Source of the DNA: Croceibacterium segetis
Lineage (GTDB): Bacteria > Pseudomonadota > Alphaproteobacteria > Sphingomonadales > Sphingomonadaceae
Direction: 5' to 3'
Length of the DNA: 64,000 nucleotides
Assembly (NCBI RefSeq): GCF_011320115.1
Contig: NZ_JAANOZ010000014.1
Coordinates: 1-64,000, forward strand
Numbering within the stretch: position 1 is the stretch's first letter; each line of letters opens with the position of its first letter. Shown one piece after another: positions 32,227 through 40,899 of the stretch. Made by a program: the position numbers and the translations under genes. Below the pieces are notes generated by a model. It made no database searches. It saw only the letters and a list, made by a program, of their open reading frames with translations, and was not told where the DNA came from.

Positions 32227-33085
32227 ACTTGGCGACTTTCCCCCTGGAACCGTCTGGCTGGTCGGCGCGGGACCCGGCGACCCGGAATTGCTGACGCGCA
32301 AGGCGGAGCGGCTGATCGGCGCCGCCGACGCGGTGTTCCACGACGCGCTGGTCGGCCCCGGCGTGCTCGATTTCGCCTCGCCCTCGGCGCGGCTGGTTTA
32401 CGTCGGCAAGCGTTCGGGACGACATTCCAGGGATCAAGCGTCCATCGACCGCCTGATCGTCGAGGCGGCACTAGCGGGCTGCAGGGTGGTCAGGCTCAAG
32501 GGCGGTGACCCGGCGATCTTCGGGCGCGCCACCGAAGAACTCGAAGCGTGCCGCGCGATGGGGGTGCCGGTGCGCATCTGCCCGGGAGTGACCGCCGCGA
32601 GCGCAGCCGCGGCAGACCTCGGCTTGTCGCTGACCCTGCGTGGCGCCGCGCGGCGGCTCACGCTGGTGACCGCCCACGTCCGTGCTGGCGAAGCGCTCAA
32701 GCTCGACTGGCTCGCTCTGGCAGATCCGCGAGCGACGCTAGCCATCTACATGGGCAAGGCTGCTGCCAGCGAAGTGGCAAGCGAGTTGATGAACGCCGGG
32801 CTGGCTGGCGATACCCCGGTGGCCCTGGTCGAGAATGCCAGCCTTCCCGGGTCGCGCCGGTTCCTGACCCGGCTCGACCTGCTCCCGCTCGCCGCGCGCA
32901 CCGCGTTGGGCAGGGGTCCGGCCGTCATCTTGGTAGGAGCCTCCTTGCGCGGCTCGAAGTCCGGACTGCCCGACGACGGCGACGATTCGGCTCAGTGTCG
33001 CACTATTGCGCCGCGCTCTGCGCCCGATTCGGGCGCCAAGCCCTGGTCGGCCGCCGCCGCGAGAACAAATTCGCGTGAGTTCTAA
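32219..33085 (+). CDS. cobA: Uroporphyrinogen-III C-methyltransferase (sirohaem synthesis)
   Basis: The 288-residue SAM-dependent enzyme methylates uroporphyrinogen III to precorrin-2, the first step to the sirohaem of NirB. Family motifs are VWLVGAGPGDPELLTRKAE near the N-terminus and VVRLKGGDPAIFGRATEEL around residue 90. Its place after nasA supplies the cofactor together with the apoenzymes. The last 40 or so residues (from about 245) are polar and look unstructured, beyond the usual end of the family. Dehydrogenase/chelatase steps are not encoded here. Its stop overlaps the stop of the convergent GH43 gene. Confidence 0.92.
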   Translation: MHELGDFPPGTVWLVGAGPGDPELLTRKAERLIGAADAVFHDALVGPGVLDFASPSARLVYVGKRSGRHSRDQASIDRLIVEAALAGCRVVRLKGGDPAIFGRATEELEACRAMGVPVRICPGVTAASAAAADLGLSLTLRGAARRLTLVTAHVRAGEALKLDWLALADPRATLAIYMGKAAASEVASELMNAGLAGDTPVALVENASLPGSRRFLTRLDLLPLAARTALGRGPAVILVGASLRGSKSGLPDDGDDSAQCRTIAPRSAPDSGAKPWSAAAARTNSREF

Positions 33086-34131
33086 GGGCGTCTGGCAGCC
33101 GCATCGCTACGTCGCGGCGGCACGCTGATCCCCGCATCGGTCTGCTCGACCGGACGGATCGTCCCGTCGGGATTGAAGTAAAGGTATTCCACGGCCACCG
33201 CCCGGCGTCCGGTCGCGCCCTTCAGGTCGCCGATCGACAGCAGCGCGTCGTGGTAGAAGAAGTACCACTGGCCCTTGAACTCGATGATCCCCGGATGGAT
33301 CGTGTAGCTGTTTCGAGTCTTGCCGGTGATCAGGCCCCGATAGCTCCATGGACCGGTGATTGCCGGAGCCGTGGCATAGGCGATCCGTTCCGCCCCCTGC
33401 GCCACCTCGTCGATCGAGGCGTAGGCGAGGTAATAGAGGTCCCCGCGTTTGAAGAGCCAGGGGCCTTCCGTATAATTGGGCAGCTTGATCGTGGTAATCG
33501 GCCCGTCGAGCTCGACCATGTTCGGCTTGAGCCTGGCCAGATAACAGGTGAAGTGGCCCCACATCAGCCAGGGCGTGCCGTCGGAATCGATGAATACCGT
33601 GGGATCGATGTCCTCGTCGTAATCGCGCCCGGCGGTCGTCATGCTGTTGGTGACCAGCGCGCTACCGCGGGCGTCGACGAACGGTCCGGCGGGATTGTCG
33701 GACACGCCGACACCGATGGCGAAACCGCGGTCGGGTTCCTTGTGCTTCACGGGCGCGTAGAAATAGAACTTGCCGTCCTTCTCGACCGCTTGCGCCGCCC
33801 ACGCGCTTTTGGTGTCCGTGGCCCACGCGAAGTCGGTCTCGTGCATCACCGGGCCAAGCGATTGCCAATGCCGCAAGTCTTTGGAGGAGAACGCCAGCCA
33901 ATCGTCCATCGCGAACAGCACCTTGCCCGCCGCCTTGTCATGGCTGGTGTATAGATAGACCGTATCGCCGACGACGAGCGGCGCAGGGTCCGCCGTGAAT
34001 GCGGTGGTGATGAGTGGATTGCTGCCCGCAAGCGGTCCGATCGGCCTGTGATCGACCGTTGGTGCGCACCCTGCTGCAACAAGCGGCAAGACGCTGCTTG
34101 CAGCGCCAAACCTGCACAATGACCTGACCAT
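33082..34131 (-). CDS. Glycoside hydrolase family 43 lipoprotein
   Basis: I choose ATG 34131 (GGGAG six bases upstream) over GTG 34149, giving 349 residues with a lipoprotein signal (VLPLVAAGC, Cys about 22). The five-bladed propeller shows the GH43 triad: base Asp in TTAFTADPAPLVVG, pKa-setting Asp in DIDPTVFIDSDG, and acid Glu in PNYTEGPWLFK. GH43 enzymes cleave arabinofuranose or xylose from hemicellulose or pectin side chains. As a membrane-anchored enzyme it probably trims oligosaccharides in the periplasm. It is divergent from the esterase gene and tail-to-tail with cobA, with a 4-base overlap. Confidence 0.88.
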   Translation of the reverse strand: MVRSLCRFGAASSVLPLVAAGCAPTVDHRPIGPLAGSNPLITTAFTADPAPLVVGDTVYLYTSHDKAAGKVLFAMDDWLAFSSKDLRHWQSLGPVMHETDFAWATDTKSAWAAQAVEKDGKFYFYAPVKHKEPDRGFAIGVGVSDNPAGPFVDARGSALVTNSMTTAGRDYDEDIDPTVFIDSDGTPWLMWGHFTCYLARLKPNMVELDGPITTIKLPNYTEGPWLFKRGDLYYLAYASIDEVAQGAERIAYATAPAITGPWSYRGLITGKTRNSYTIHPGIIEFKGQWYFFYHDALLSIGDLKGATGRRAVAVEYLYFNPDGTIRPVEQTDAGISVPPRRSDAAARRP

Positions 34132-34151
34132 TTCGGCTCCCAAGTCCACGA

Positions 34152-34180
34152 TTGACTTGGCGTAAATTGCTCACACAATT
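34152..34180 (+). promoter_or_regulatory. Likely promoter of the esterase gene with inner dyad
   Basis: TTGACT (34152-34157) and CACAAT (34174-34179) are 16 bases apart and point to the esterase at 34229. The -10 region is covered by the dyad AATTG-N6-CAATT (34165-34180), a possible operator. It lies in the 97-base gap shared with the divergent GH43 gene. Confidence 0.4.
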
Positions 34181-34228
34181 GGCCGGGACACAACCACGAG
34201 CGTTGATGCCGCAAGGGGGGGACTGATC

Positions 34229-36184
34229 GTGTTGCACCGCAAGCTGATCGATGGACTTGGGCGCCGCCTCACGGCCTGCGTTGCGGCCGGTCTAATGCTG
34301 AGTGCAGGCGCGATCGCCGGCCCGGCAATCGCCCAGGTCGAGACCGAACGGCCCCCGGTCGTTCAAGGGGCCAAGTCGGTCGTGATTGAGCGCATCAAGG
34401 TCCATGCTCCATCCATCGAGGGCAATCTCGAAGGCAATTCGGCCGACCGCGACGTGATCGTCGTGCTCCCGCCCAGCTATCGCGCCGACCCGTCGCGGCG
34501 GTTCCCGGTGATCTACGCGCTCCACGGCTATTCGATCGGCGCCGAGCAGTGGATCAAGGAAATACGCATTCCGCAGGTGACCGAGGATGCCTTCGCAAAG
34601 GGCGTGCCGGAAATGATCGTGGTGCTGCCCGACAGCAAGACGGCGCACAACGGCTCGGTCTATTCGCGCTCGGTCACCACCGGCGATTTCGAGACCTTCA
34701 TTTCGGAGGACCTCGTGGCCTACATCGACGGGCACTACCGCACGATTCCCGACCGCAAGAGCCGCGGCCTCGTCGGCCATTCGATGGGTGGATACGGCGC
34801 CACGCGGATCGGCATGAAGCACGCCGACGTGTTCGGCGCGCTCTACATCATGAGCCCGGGGGGCCTGCAGGGGAGGCCGATCGGTGTGCCGACTGCCGAA
34901 ACCCTGGCGCAGATCGCTGGCGTCCGCTCGCTAGAGGACGCGGCGAAGCTGCCTTTCGGCGCGCGCGGACTGCTGGCCATGTCTTCGGCATGGTCGCCCA
35001 ATCCCAACAAGCCGCCGCTCTATCTCGACCTGCCGTACCAGGATGGAAGGCCGGACCCGGAAGTGCTCGCGCGGTGGACCGCCAATTCGCCTTACGCGAT
35101 GCTCGACCAGTACGTGCCCAATCTCCGGCGCTACTCCGCCATCGCGATGGACGTCGGCGACAAGGATTCGCTCGTCGGTGATACCCAGCGCTGGCACGAC
35201 ATGCTCGCCGCCTACGGCATCGCCAGCAGCTTCGAGATTTACCCGGGCACACATACCAGCGCGGTGGCGTTTCGTTTCGAGGATCACGTGCTGCCGTTCT
35301 TCGGCAAGTACCTTGCGTTCGGACCGCCGCCTTCGCCGATCCCACCGCAGGCCGACAGCGGACAGGGATCGGGCCCCTATCCTGCGGTGATGGAGGTCGA
35401 TCCTTCGCTACCGGGTCACGTGATCTATCGTCCGGCAAGGCTGCCCAAAGCCAGCGAGCGCAAGCTTGGCGTCTATGCCTGGGGCAACGGCGCCTGCACC
35501 GACGACGCCGCCAGTTCGCGCAACCACCTGCTCGAGATCGCCTCGTACGGTTATCTCGTTGTCGTGCCGGGCTACATTGGCGACGAACTGGCCGCGCGCC
35601 GCAAGACGCAGCCGCCGGCGCCGCAGGGCACCCTGACGCTGGCGACCTCGACCGCGGACGTGAAGGCCGGGCTTGACTGGGCGCTGGCCCAAAACAGCGC
35701 GGCCGGAAGCAAGTATCGCGGATTGATCGACCCTTCGGCCGTCGCGGTCGCGGGGTTCAGCTGCGGCGGCGTGCAAGCGCTCGGCCTGGCCGGCGATCCG
35801 CGCATCAAGGCGCTTATCGTCGACAACAGCGGCATCTTCCCCGACGATGCGACCAAGATTCCCGGGATGGACCTGCCGAAGTCGGCGCTGGCGAAGATCC
35901 ACACGCCGGTGCTGTACCTGATGGGCGGGCCAACCGACATCGCCTGGGCCAACGGCACCGACGACTTCAAGCGGATCAACCATGTGCCCGCCGTGCTGGT
36001 CGCCTTGCCGGTGGGGCACGGTGGGACTTACGCGGATCCCTACGGCGGCGCCGCGGCTGCGATCAGCGTCGACTGGCTCGAGTGGCAGCTTCGCGGCGAC
36101 CGGACCGCCGGGCGCACCTTCATCGGACGGAACTGCCGCATCTGCGGCGTCCCGGGCTGGACCATCGAGCGAAAAGGCTTCTAG
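34229..36184 (+). CDS. Two-domain secreted esterase (CE1-like plus second alpha/beta hydrolase)
   Basis: The 651-residue product starts at GTG 34229 with a signal peptide ending GPAIAQ. Domain 1 (about 50-375) is an esterase-D/feruloyl esterase-like hydrolase with nucleophile Ser in GHSMGGYGATRIG. Domain 2 (about 380-640) is another alpha/beta hydrolase with nucleophile Ser in AGFSCGGVQALG and a late conserved His in PVGHGGTYADPYGG. It probably removes feruloyl or acetyl groups from hemicellulose. The CTAG at 36181-36184 supplies stop codons for this gene and for the convergent GH51 gene. Confidence 0.78.
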   Translation: MLHRKLIDGLGRRLTACVAAGLMLSAGAIAGPAIAQVETERPPVVQGAKSVVIERIKVHAPSIEGNLEGNSADRDVIVVLPPSYRADPSRRFPVIYALHGYSIGAEQWIKEIRIPQVTEDAFAKGVPEMIVVLPDSKTAHNGSVYSRSVTTGDFETFISEDLVAYIDGHYRTIPDRKSRGLVGHSMGGYGATRIGMKHADVFGALYIMSPGGLQGRPIGVPTAETLAQIAGVRSLEDAAKLPFGARGLLAMSSAWSPNPNKPPLYLDLPYQDGRPDPEVLARWTANSPYAMLDQYVPNLRRYSAIAMDVGDKDSLVGDTQRWHDMLAAYGIASSFEIYPGTHTSAVAFRFEDHVLPFFGKYLAFGPPPSPIPPQADSGQGSGPYPAVMEVDPSLPGHVIYRPARLPKASERKLGVYAWGNGACTDDAASSRNHLLEIASYGYLVVVPGYIGDELAARRKTQPPAPQGTLTLATSTADVKAGLDWALAQNSAAGSKYRGLIDPSAVAVAGFSCGGVQALGLAGDPRIKALIVDNSGIFPDDATKIPGMDLPKSALAKIHTPVLYLMGGPTDIAWANGTDDFKRINHVPAVLVALPVGHGGTYADPYGGAAAAISVDWLEWQLRGDRTAGRTFIGRNCRICGVPGWTIERKGF

Positions 36185-37752
36185 CGCCCGAGGCCGACCA
36201 TCGCGACCGACCTGGCCGGCAGCGAGATCGTCACCGCGCCGCCTGCGACCTTCCCTGCGATCGGCACCGGAATGACTGTCTTGGGCGCATCGAAGGTGTT
36301 GACCGAATTGACATTCGCGGCAGTCAGCACCTGACCTGCAGCCGTCTTGATTCCGCCCTCGGGCAGCGTGACACGCACCGTGGTTGGCCGCGCGGGATCG
36401 AGGTTGACCAGCGCGAGGTAGAGCTTGCCATCGGCTGCCCGAGCGGCGACCGCGTCCACGCGCGGCAACGCGATTTCGCCGTGGCGATAGCTGCCGGCGT
36501 TGAACTCGACGGGAACGAACGTCGCGTCCTGGAACGGCAGGTACAGCTGGTGCACGTAGTAAGTCGGGGTGAGTACCATCTTCGGCCCGTCGGTCAGGAT
36601 CATCGCCTGCAGCACGTTCACCATCTGCGCGATGTTGGCCATCCGCACCCGGTCGGCATGGCGCGCGAAAATGTTGAAGTTGAGCGCGGCGACGATCGCG
36701 TCCCGCATCGAATTCTGTTGCTGGAGAAAGCCGCTTGGAGTGCCGGGGTTCTCGGCATACCAGACGCCCCATTCGTCGACTACCAGAGCAACCTTCTTCT
36801 CGGGGTCGTACTTGTCCATGATCGCCGAGTGCCGGGCGATGCGACCGTCCATCTTGAGCGTGGTCGCCAGGATGGTCGCATAATCGCCCTCACCAAACCC
36901 GGAGCTGGCGAGTGAGGGCGGCCAGTGCGGCACCGTGTAGCTGTGGAACGAATGGCCCTCGATCGACCAACTCCAATCGCGCTCGCTCCAGGCCTTCATC
37001 ACCGCTTCGGTGTAGGAGGCGTCATCGTCCGTCGGTCCGACGGCAACGCGCTGCATCGCCTCCTTCTGCTGGGAGGGATTGTAGTTGCGGGTGAAGCGCG
37101 CGAAGCGCTTCATCAGATCGGTATAGTACTGCGGACGCATGTTGCCGCCGCAACCCCAGCTTTCGTTGCCGAGGCCGAGGAATTCGACTTTGTACGGGTC
37201 GGCGTGGCCGTTGGCAGCACGGTCAGCCCCGGCCGAGCTGCGCTGGTCGGCGGTCATGTAGGCCATCCAGTCGGACGCTTCCTCGAGCGTGCCTGAGCCG
37301 ACGTTGACCGAGACGTACGCTTCCGAGCCGATCTGGTGGGCGAAATCCATGAACTCGTCGGTGCCGAAAGTGTTGGGCTCGATGGCGCCGCCCCAGTTGG
37401 CATTGACCGTGCTCCGACGCTTCGGCCCCACCCCGTTCCTCCAGTGATATTCGTCGGCGAAACACCCGCCCGGCCAGCGCACGTCGGGCACCTTGATCGC
37501 CTTGAGCGCGGCGACCACGTCGCTGCGGATGCCGCGGACATTGGGGATCGGGGAATCCGGTCCGACCCACACGCCGCCGTAGATGCCGGTGCCGAGATGC
37601 TCGGCGAACTGGCCGAAGATGTGGCGGTCGATCCTGGCGCCCAGCTTGCCAGACTCGATCGTTATCTCAGTCGCGGCGTCGTCGCGTGCCAGCGCGGAGC
37701 CCGGCATTGCCGCTATTGCCGCGAGTGCTGCGCCGGCCAGGATCATCCTCAT
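36181..37752 (-). CDS. GH51 alpha-L-arabinofuranosidase (copy 1)
   Basis: This 523-residue exported enzyme (signal MRMILAGAALAAIAAMPGSA) has the GH51 TIM barrel and C-terminal beta domain. The acid/base Glu lies in GLGNESWGCGG and the nucleophile Glu in VVDEWGVWYAE. WPGGCFADEYHWRNGVGP is a family hallmark. It releases L-arabinofuranose from arabinoxylan, arabinan or arabinosylated xyloglucan. It ends a four-gene operon: sugar importer, DgoK, DgoA, GH51, all overlapping. A paralogue lies at 62107. Confidence 0.93.
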   Translation of the reverse strand: MRMILAGAALAAIAAMPGSALARDDAATEITIESGKLGARIDRHIFGQFAEHLGTGIYGGVWVGPDSPIPNVRGIRSDVVAALKAIKVPDVRWPGGCFADEYHWRNGVGPKRRSTVNANWGGAIEPNTFGTDEFMDFAHQIGSEAYVSVNVGSGTLEEASDWMAYMTADQRSSAGADRAANGHADPYKVEFLGLGNESWGCGGNMRPQYYTDLMKRFARFTRNYNPSQQKEAMQRVAVGPTDDDASYTEAVMKAWSERDWSWSIEGHSFHSYTVPHWPPSLASSGFGEGDYATILATTLKMDGRIARHSAIMDKYDPEKKVALVVDEWGVWYAENPGTPSGFLQQQNSMRDAIVAALNFNIFARHADRVRMANIAQMVNVLQAMILTDGPKMVLTPTYYVHQLYLPFQDATFVPVEFNAGSYRHGEIALPRVDAVAARAADGKLYLALVNLDPARPTTVRVTLPEGGIKTAAGQVLTAANVNSVNTFDAPKTVIPVPIAGKVAGGAVTISLPARSVAMVGLGR

Positions 37753-38393
37753 TGCTTGTTCCCCTTCGTCCTATTCCATGCGGCGACGACAAGTGCCGCC
37801 TTGGCCGCCACATCGGCGGCGCTGTTGCCGGGCCGATAAAGAGCGCCCCCGAGCGCCACCCCTTCGGCACCGGCGCCGATCCATTCACCCAAGTTATCCG
37901 AATCGATCCCGCCGACCGCCCACACGCCGACATCGGCGGGCAAGACCTCGCGCAGCGCCTTGAGATAAGCCGCTCCGAACGCGAAGGCAGGGAACAGCTT
38001 GAGCCGCTTTGCGCCCGCCGTGATCGCCGCGAACGCCTCCGAAGGGGTGAGAAAGCCGGGCAGCGGCTCAAGTCCACTTGCGATGGCGTGCGAAATCACG
38101 ACAGCCTCGGTATTCGGCGCAACCATGAGCTTGGCGCCGGTCTGCACGAGGGGGTCGACCGAAGCCGTATCGAGCACCGTCCCCGCGCCGATCAGCCCCT
38201 CGTCACCGAATTCGGTCTGCAGCGCCTCGATCGAAGCAAACGGCTCGGGCGAGTTTAGCGGCACCTCAATCATGCGAATGCCGGCGGCGATCAGCGCCGC
38301 GCCGATGTCGACGACCTCGGCGGGTGTCACGCCGCGCAGAATCGCGATGACCGGCGGAGCGCCTGCATCGAGCAATCGGTCAATCGTCGGCAT
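37749..38393 (-). CDS. dgoA: 2-dehydro-3-deoxy-6-phosphogalactonate aldolase
   Basis: The 214-residue class I aldolase of the KDPG/KDPGal family has the Schiff-base Lys in AKRLKLFPAFAFG and the Glu-containing MIEVPLNSPEPFASI motif, which favours DgoA over Eda. It cleaves 2-keto-3-deoxy-6-phosphogalactonate to pyruvate and glyceraldehyde 3-phosphate, the last step of the De Ley-Doudoroff route for D-galactose. It overlaps dgoK by 14 bases upstream and GH51 by 4 downstream. Activity on the gluconate epimer cannot be excluded. Confidence 0.9.
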   Translation of the reverse strand: MPTIDRLLDAGAPPVIAILRGVTPAEVVDIGAALIAAGIRMIEVPLNSPEPFASIEALQTEFGDEGLIGAGTVLDTASVDPLVQTGAKLMVAPNTEAVVISHAIASGLEPLPGFLTPSEAFAAITAGAKRLKLFPAFAFGAAYLKALREVLPADVGVWAVGGIDSDNLGEWIGAGAEGVALGGALYRPGNSAADVAAKAALVVAAWNRTKGNKQ

Positions 38394-39264
38394 AGAGCAG
38401 CCTCAACCCTGCAATCGCGCATTGTTCGCCATCCAGGACTGTGCCCTTCACATCCCAATGCGCCAACGCGTCTTTGTAGCGAGCCGTCAGGCCCGGCTCA
38501 CCGATCATGACAACGGCCGTCGGGCCGGAGACCGTTTGGGCTCGTGTTTCGGCCCCGATGAGCAGCCCCGACACGAACCCTCGGGCCCAGCCGGGCGATT
38601 TGCCATCCAGCAGTTGCGCGGCGCGGCCTTCGAACAAACCGGCGGTGAGAACGGCACCATCGGCCGAGCGAGCGAGTCCCGCCGAGAACCCTTCGTCGTC
38701 GTCGTCGTCGTTGGTGGCCTCGCCAGCCGCCATGCACAAGGTCGAAGTCTCCAACAACGCAAACAGCTCGCCGGTCATGTGGGTGTTGAAACCGATGATC
38801 TGGCCATCTTCCACCCGGACCCATTTGCTGTGGGTTCCCGGGAGGACGAATAGGTGGTGCCCCGTGGCCAGGCGGGGATCGTGCGCTATAGCCCCGAATA
38901 TTTGAGTCTCCTCGCCGCGCATCACATCGCGGCCGCCGCGATCTTTCGCTTCGGCGACGCCGGGCGCGATCGTGATCTTCCGGCCATCTAGATTGAATCG
39001 CGCAACTTGGTCCGACCAGGCGGCGACATCTGTTGGGCAGGAGACATAAGGCGTTTCATGTAGCCCATTGCGCGCGCCGGCCATGCCGCACAGGATCACC
39101 TGTTCGGCGCTCCAGTCTTCGAGCAATGCCGGGAGCGCGCCTCGAGGATCGGCGGTGTGCACCATGCCCGGGCCCTCGCGGCGCTCGGCGACTGCGCCGT
39201 TCTCCAATCGCCACAGCCTGAGTCGGGTATTGCCCCAATCGCCGATGACCAGCGAGCCGCTCAC
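38380..39264 (-). CDS. dgoK: 2-dehydro-3-deoxygalactonokinase
   Basis: The start is placed at GTG 39264, which overlaps the importer stop in a GTGA arrangement, giving 294 residues, the usual DgoK length. The N-terminal phosphate motif SLVIGDWGNTRLRLWRL and the later FVLPGTHSKWVRVEDGQI are typical of DgoK. It phosphorylates 2-keto-3-deoxygalactonate for DgoA. A run of five Asp residues (NDDDDDEGF) around residue 195 is a minor oddity. Cytoplasmic; coupled to importer and aldolase genes. Confidence 0.9.
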   Translation of the reverse strand: MSGSLVIGDWGNTRLRLWRLENGAVAERREGPGMVHTADPRGALPALLEDWSAEQVILCGMAGARNGLHETPYVSCPTDVAAWSDQVARFNLDGRKITIAPGVAEAKDRGGRDVMRGEETQIFGAIAHDPRLATGHHLFVLPGTHSKWVRVEDGQIIGFNTHMTGELFALLETSTLCMAAGEATNDDDDDEGFSAGLARSADGAVLTAGLFEGRAAQLLDGKSPGWARGFVSGLLIGAETRAQTVSGPTAVVMIGEPGLTARYKDALAHWDVKGTVLDGEQCAIAGLRLLYADD

Positions 39265-40556
39265 TCGGCCGCGGGCTGCAGGCGTTCGGGCGGCAGCGCG
39301 TGGGTCGGCTTCGAGAGCCACAGCGCGTAGGCGAGGACGTAAAGGCTGCACAGCGCGGTCACCGTGAACGCCCAGTGGAGCCCGTAAGTATCCGCGATGC
39401 TACCCTGAATGAAGACCAGCGCGCCGCCAGCGATCGCCATGATCAGGAGGCCCGATCCCTCCTCGGTGAGCGGGCCGAGGCCGCGAATGGCGAGCGCAAA
39501 GATCGTCGGGAACATGATCGAGTTACCGAGGCCAACTGCGATCAGTCCGTACATCGCCGTGGGGCCCGGCACGAACACCGCAACCAGCGCTCCGGCGAAG
39601 GATAGCACGGCGAACAGCGCCAGCACCTTCTCGGCTGCGATGTAGCGCATGATCCACGCGCCGGCGAAACGGCCGACCATCATCCCGCCCCACACAAACG
39701 TTAGATAGAACGCGGCACCCTCTTGCGTGATGTTCGCCACGCTCGGTTGCGAGGCGAAATTGATGAACAGGTTACCGACGCCGATCTCGGACAGCACGCA
39801 CAGCGCGATCGCGCCGCACCCGAAGATAAGGTTGCGGTGGTTGAACAACGATAGCCCCTTGCGCGCCTCGGCCGATGCGCGGCGCGTCGAGGAGCCGAGT
39901 TCGGGCAGTTTGGCGCGAGCTATCGCCACCGCGAGGACGGCGAGCACGATTGCCACGATCAAATATGGCAATTGGGTAGCCTGGGCGTCCGCCATGCGTT
40001 CGGCATAAGTCAGCTCGTGCCCATGCAGCGACGTGCCGCCGATCGTCCGCGCGAGGATGAGCTGCTGGCCGAACACGATCGCCAGCACGTCGCCGGTCGT
40101 GTTGAATGCCTGGACCAGGGTCAGGCGCGATTCCGAGGTTTCCGGCGGACCGATCACGGCGACATAGGGATTGGCGGCGACCTGCAGCAGGGCGATCCCG
40201 CACGATACCGTGAACAGCGAGGCCAGCGTCACGCCGTAGGACGGCAGGCTGGCGGCAAGGATCATCCCAAGCGAGCCGACGGTCATCACCGTGAGCCCGG
40301 TGGTCAACGCCCGCTTGTAACCGATGCGCTCGATCAGGAAGGCCGACGGCACGGAGGCGACGAGATAGCCGATGAACCAGGTCGATTCGATCAGCGTGGT
40401 CTGGAGGTAGTTGAGATCGAACACGCTGCGCAGGTGCGGCAGCAGCGTGTTGTTGATCACCGAAATGAAGCCCCACATGAAGAACAGGCTGGCGAGCAGC
40501 GCGAGCGCCCTGCCGTAAGGGGCCGCAGAGCCTTGTTCCATTGTCGCCACGCCCAT
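39261..40556 (-). CDS. FucP-like sugar:proton symporter (MFS)
   Basis: From ATG 40556 (preceded by GAGGGG) the protein has 431 residues and twelve predicted helices. LFFMWGFISVINNTLLPHLR in helix 1 and VVMTVGSLGMI-like glycine-rich helices resemble the FucP/GluP branch that imports L-fucose, galactose, glucose or arabinose. Given the enzymes in the locus, fucose, galactose or arabinose is the likely cargo. It heads the operon with dgoK, dgoA and GH51. Its promoter region contains the 19-bp element at 40578. Confidence 0.85.
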   Translation of the reverse strand: MGVATMEQGSAAPYGRALALLASLFFMWGFISVINNTLLPHLRSVFDLNYLQTTLIESTWFIGYLVASVPSAFLIERIGYKRALTTGLTVMTVGSLGMILAASLPSYGVTLASLFTVSCGIALLQVAANPYVAVIGPPETSESRLTLVQAFNTTGDVLAIVFGQQLILARTIGGTSLHGHELTYAERMADAQATQLPYLIVAIVLAVLAVAIARAKLPELGSSTRRASAEARKGLSLFNHRNLIFGCGAIALCVLSEIGVGNLFINFASQPSVANITQEGAAFYLTFVWGGMMVGRFAGAWIMRYIAAEKVLALFAVLSFAGALVAVFVPGPTAMYGLIAVGLGNSIMFPTIFALAIRGLGPLTEEGSGLLIMAIAGGALVFIQGSIADTYGLHWAFTVTALCSLYVLAYALWLSKPTHALPPERLQPAAE

Positions 40557-40577
40557 TTCCCCTCGGTAATTGCCTCT

Positions 40578-40596
40578 CGATTTGTATGAGTATATC
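40578..40596. promoter_or_regulatory. 19-bp element CGATTTGTATGAGTATATC (copy A)
   Basis: An identical 19-bp sequence occurs at 49861-49879 before the mutarotase gene. Here it covers the likely -10 of the importer operon, in the opposite orientation relative to its gene. On the other strand it includes CATACAAAT, the half-site also seen at 40821. It looks like an operator for a regulator shared by the two operons. Confidence 0.6.
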
Positions 40597-40820
40597 TGGC
40601 GCGTAATGGCGTCAACTCCCGACAACAGAGCCCGACCGACGCGTCGAGCTTTCAATCGGACGTACGCAAGACGTTTCACGGCCGCGCGGTCGCGGCCGTT
40701 AGCGCGGGATCCGGGGCCGGTCCGATCACGGTTGAGATAGCGGGCGACGGCTTGTTCGCGTGCCAAGTGCAAATCGATGCTGTCAGCAGCTCGCCGTAGA
40801 ACGGCGGCCGCGAGCGCTAC

Positions 40821-40831
40821 TTGTCATACAA
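40821..40831. promoter_or_regulatory. GntR/FadR-type operator TTGTCATACAA before GH29
   Basis: The site matches the FadR-subfamily pattern TnGT-N3-ACnA exactly and lies 69 bases upstream of the fucosidase start. The same form recurs at 45544, with variants at 55737, 55759 and 63815. Confidence 0.55.
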
Positions 40832-40899
40832 ATAAAACTTTGCGAAGGAGTCCGGAGCCGGCAGACACGCCGTCGCGCACCGACTGCGGGGAGAATCGG

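Larger units (their letters stand above)
40557..40899. other. 343-base divergent intergenic region
   Basis: This gap between the importer (minus) and fucosidase (plus) genes holds no supported gene. It contains the 19-bp element at 40578-40596, a minus-strand promoter candidate (TTGACG at 40615-40610, TATACT at 40594-40589, 15 bases apart) and the GntR-type dyad at 40821-40831. The middle is GC-rich and featureless. Confidence 0.6.
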
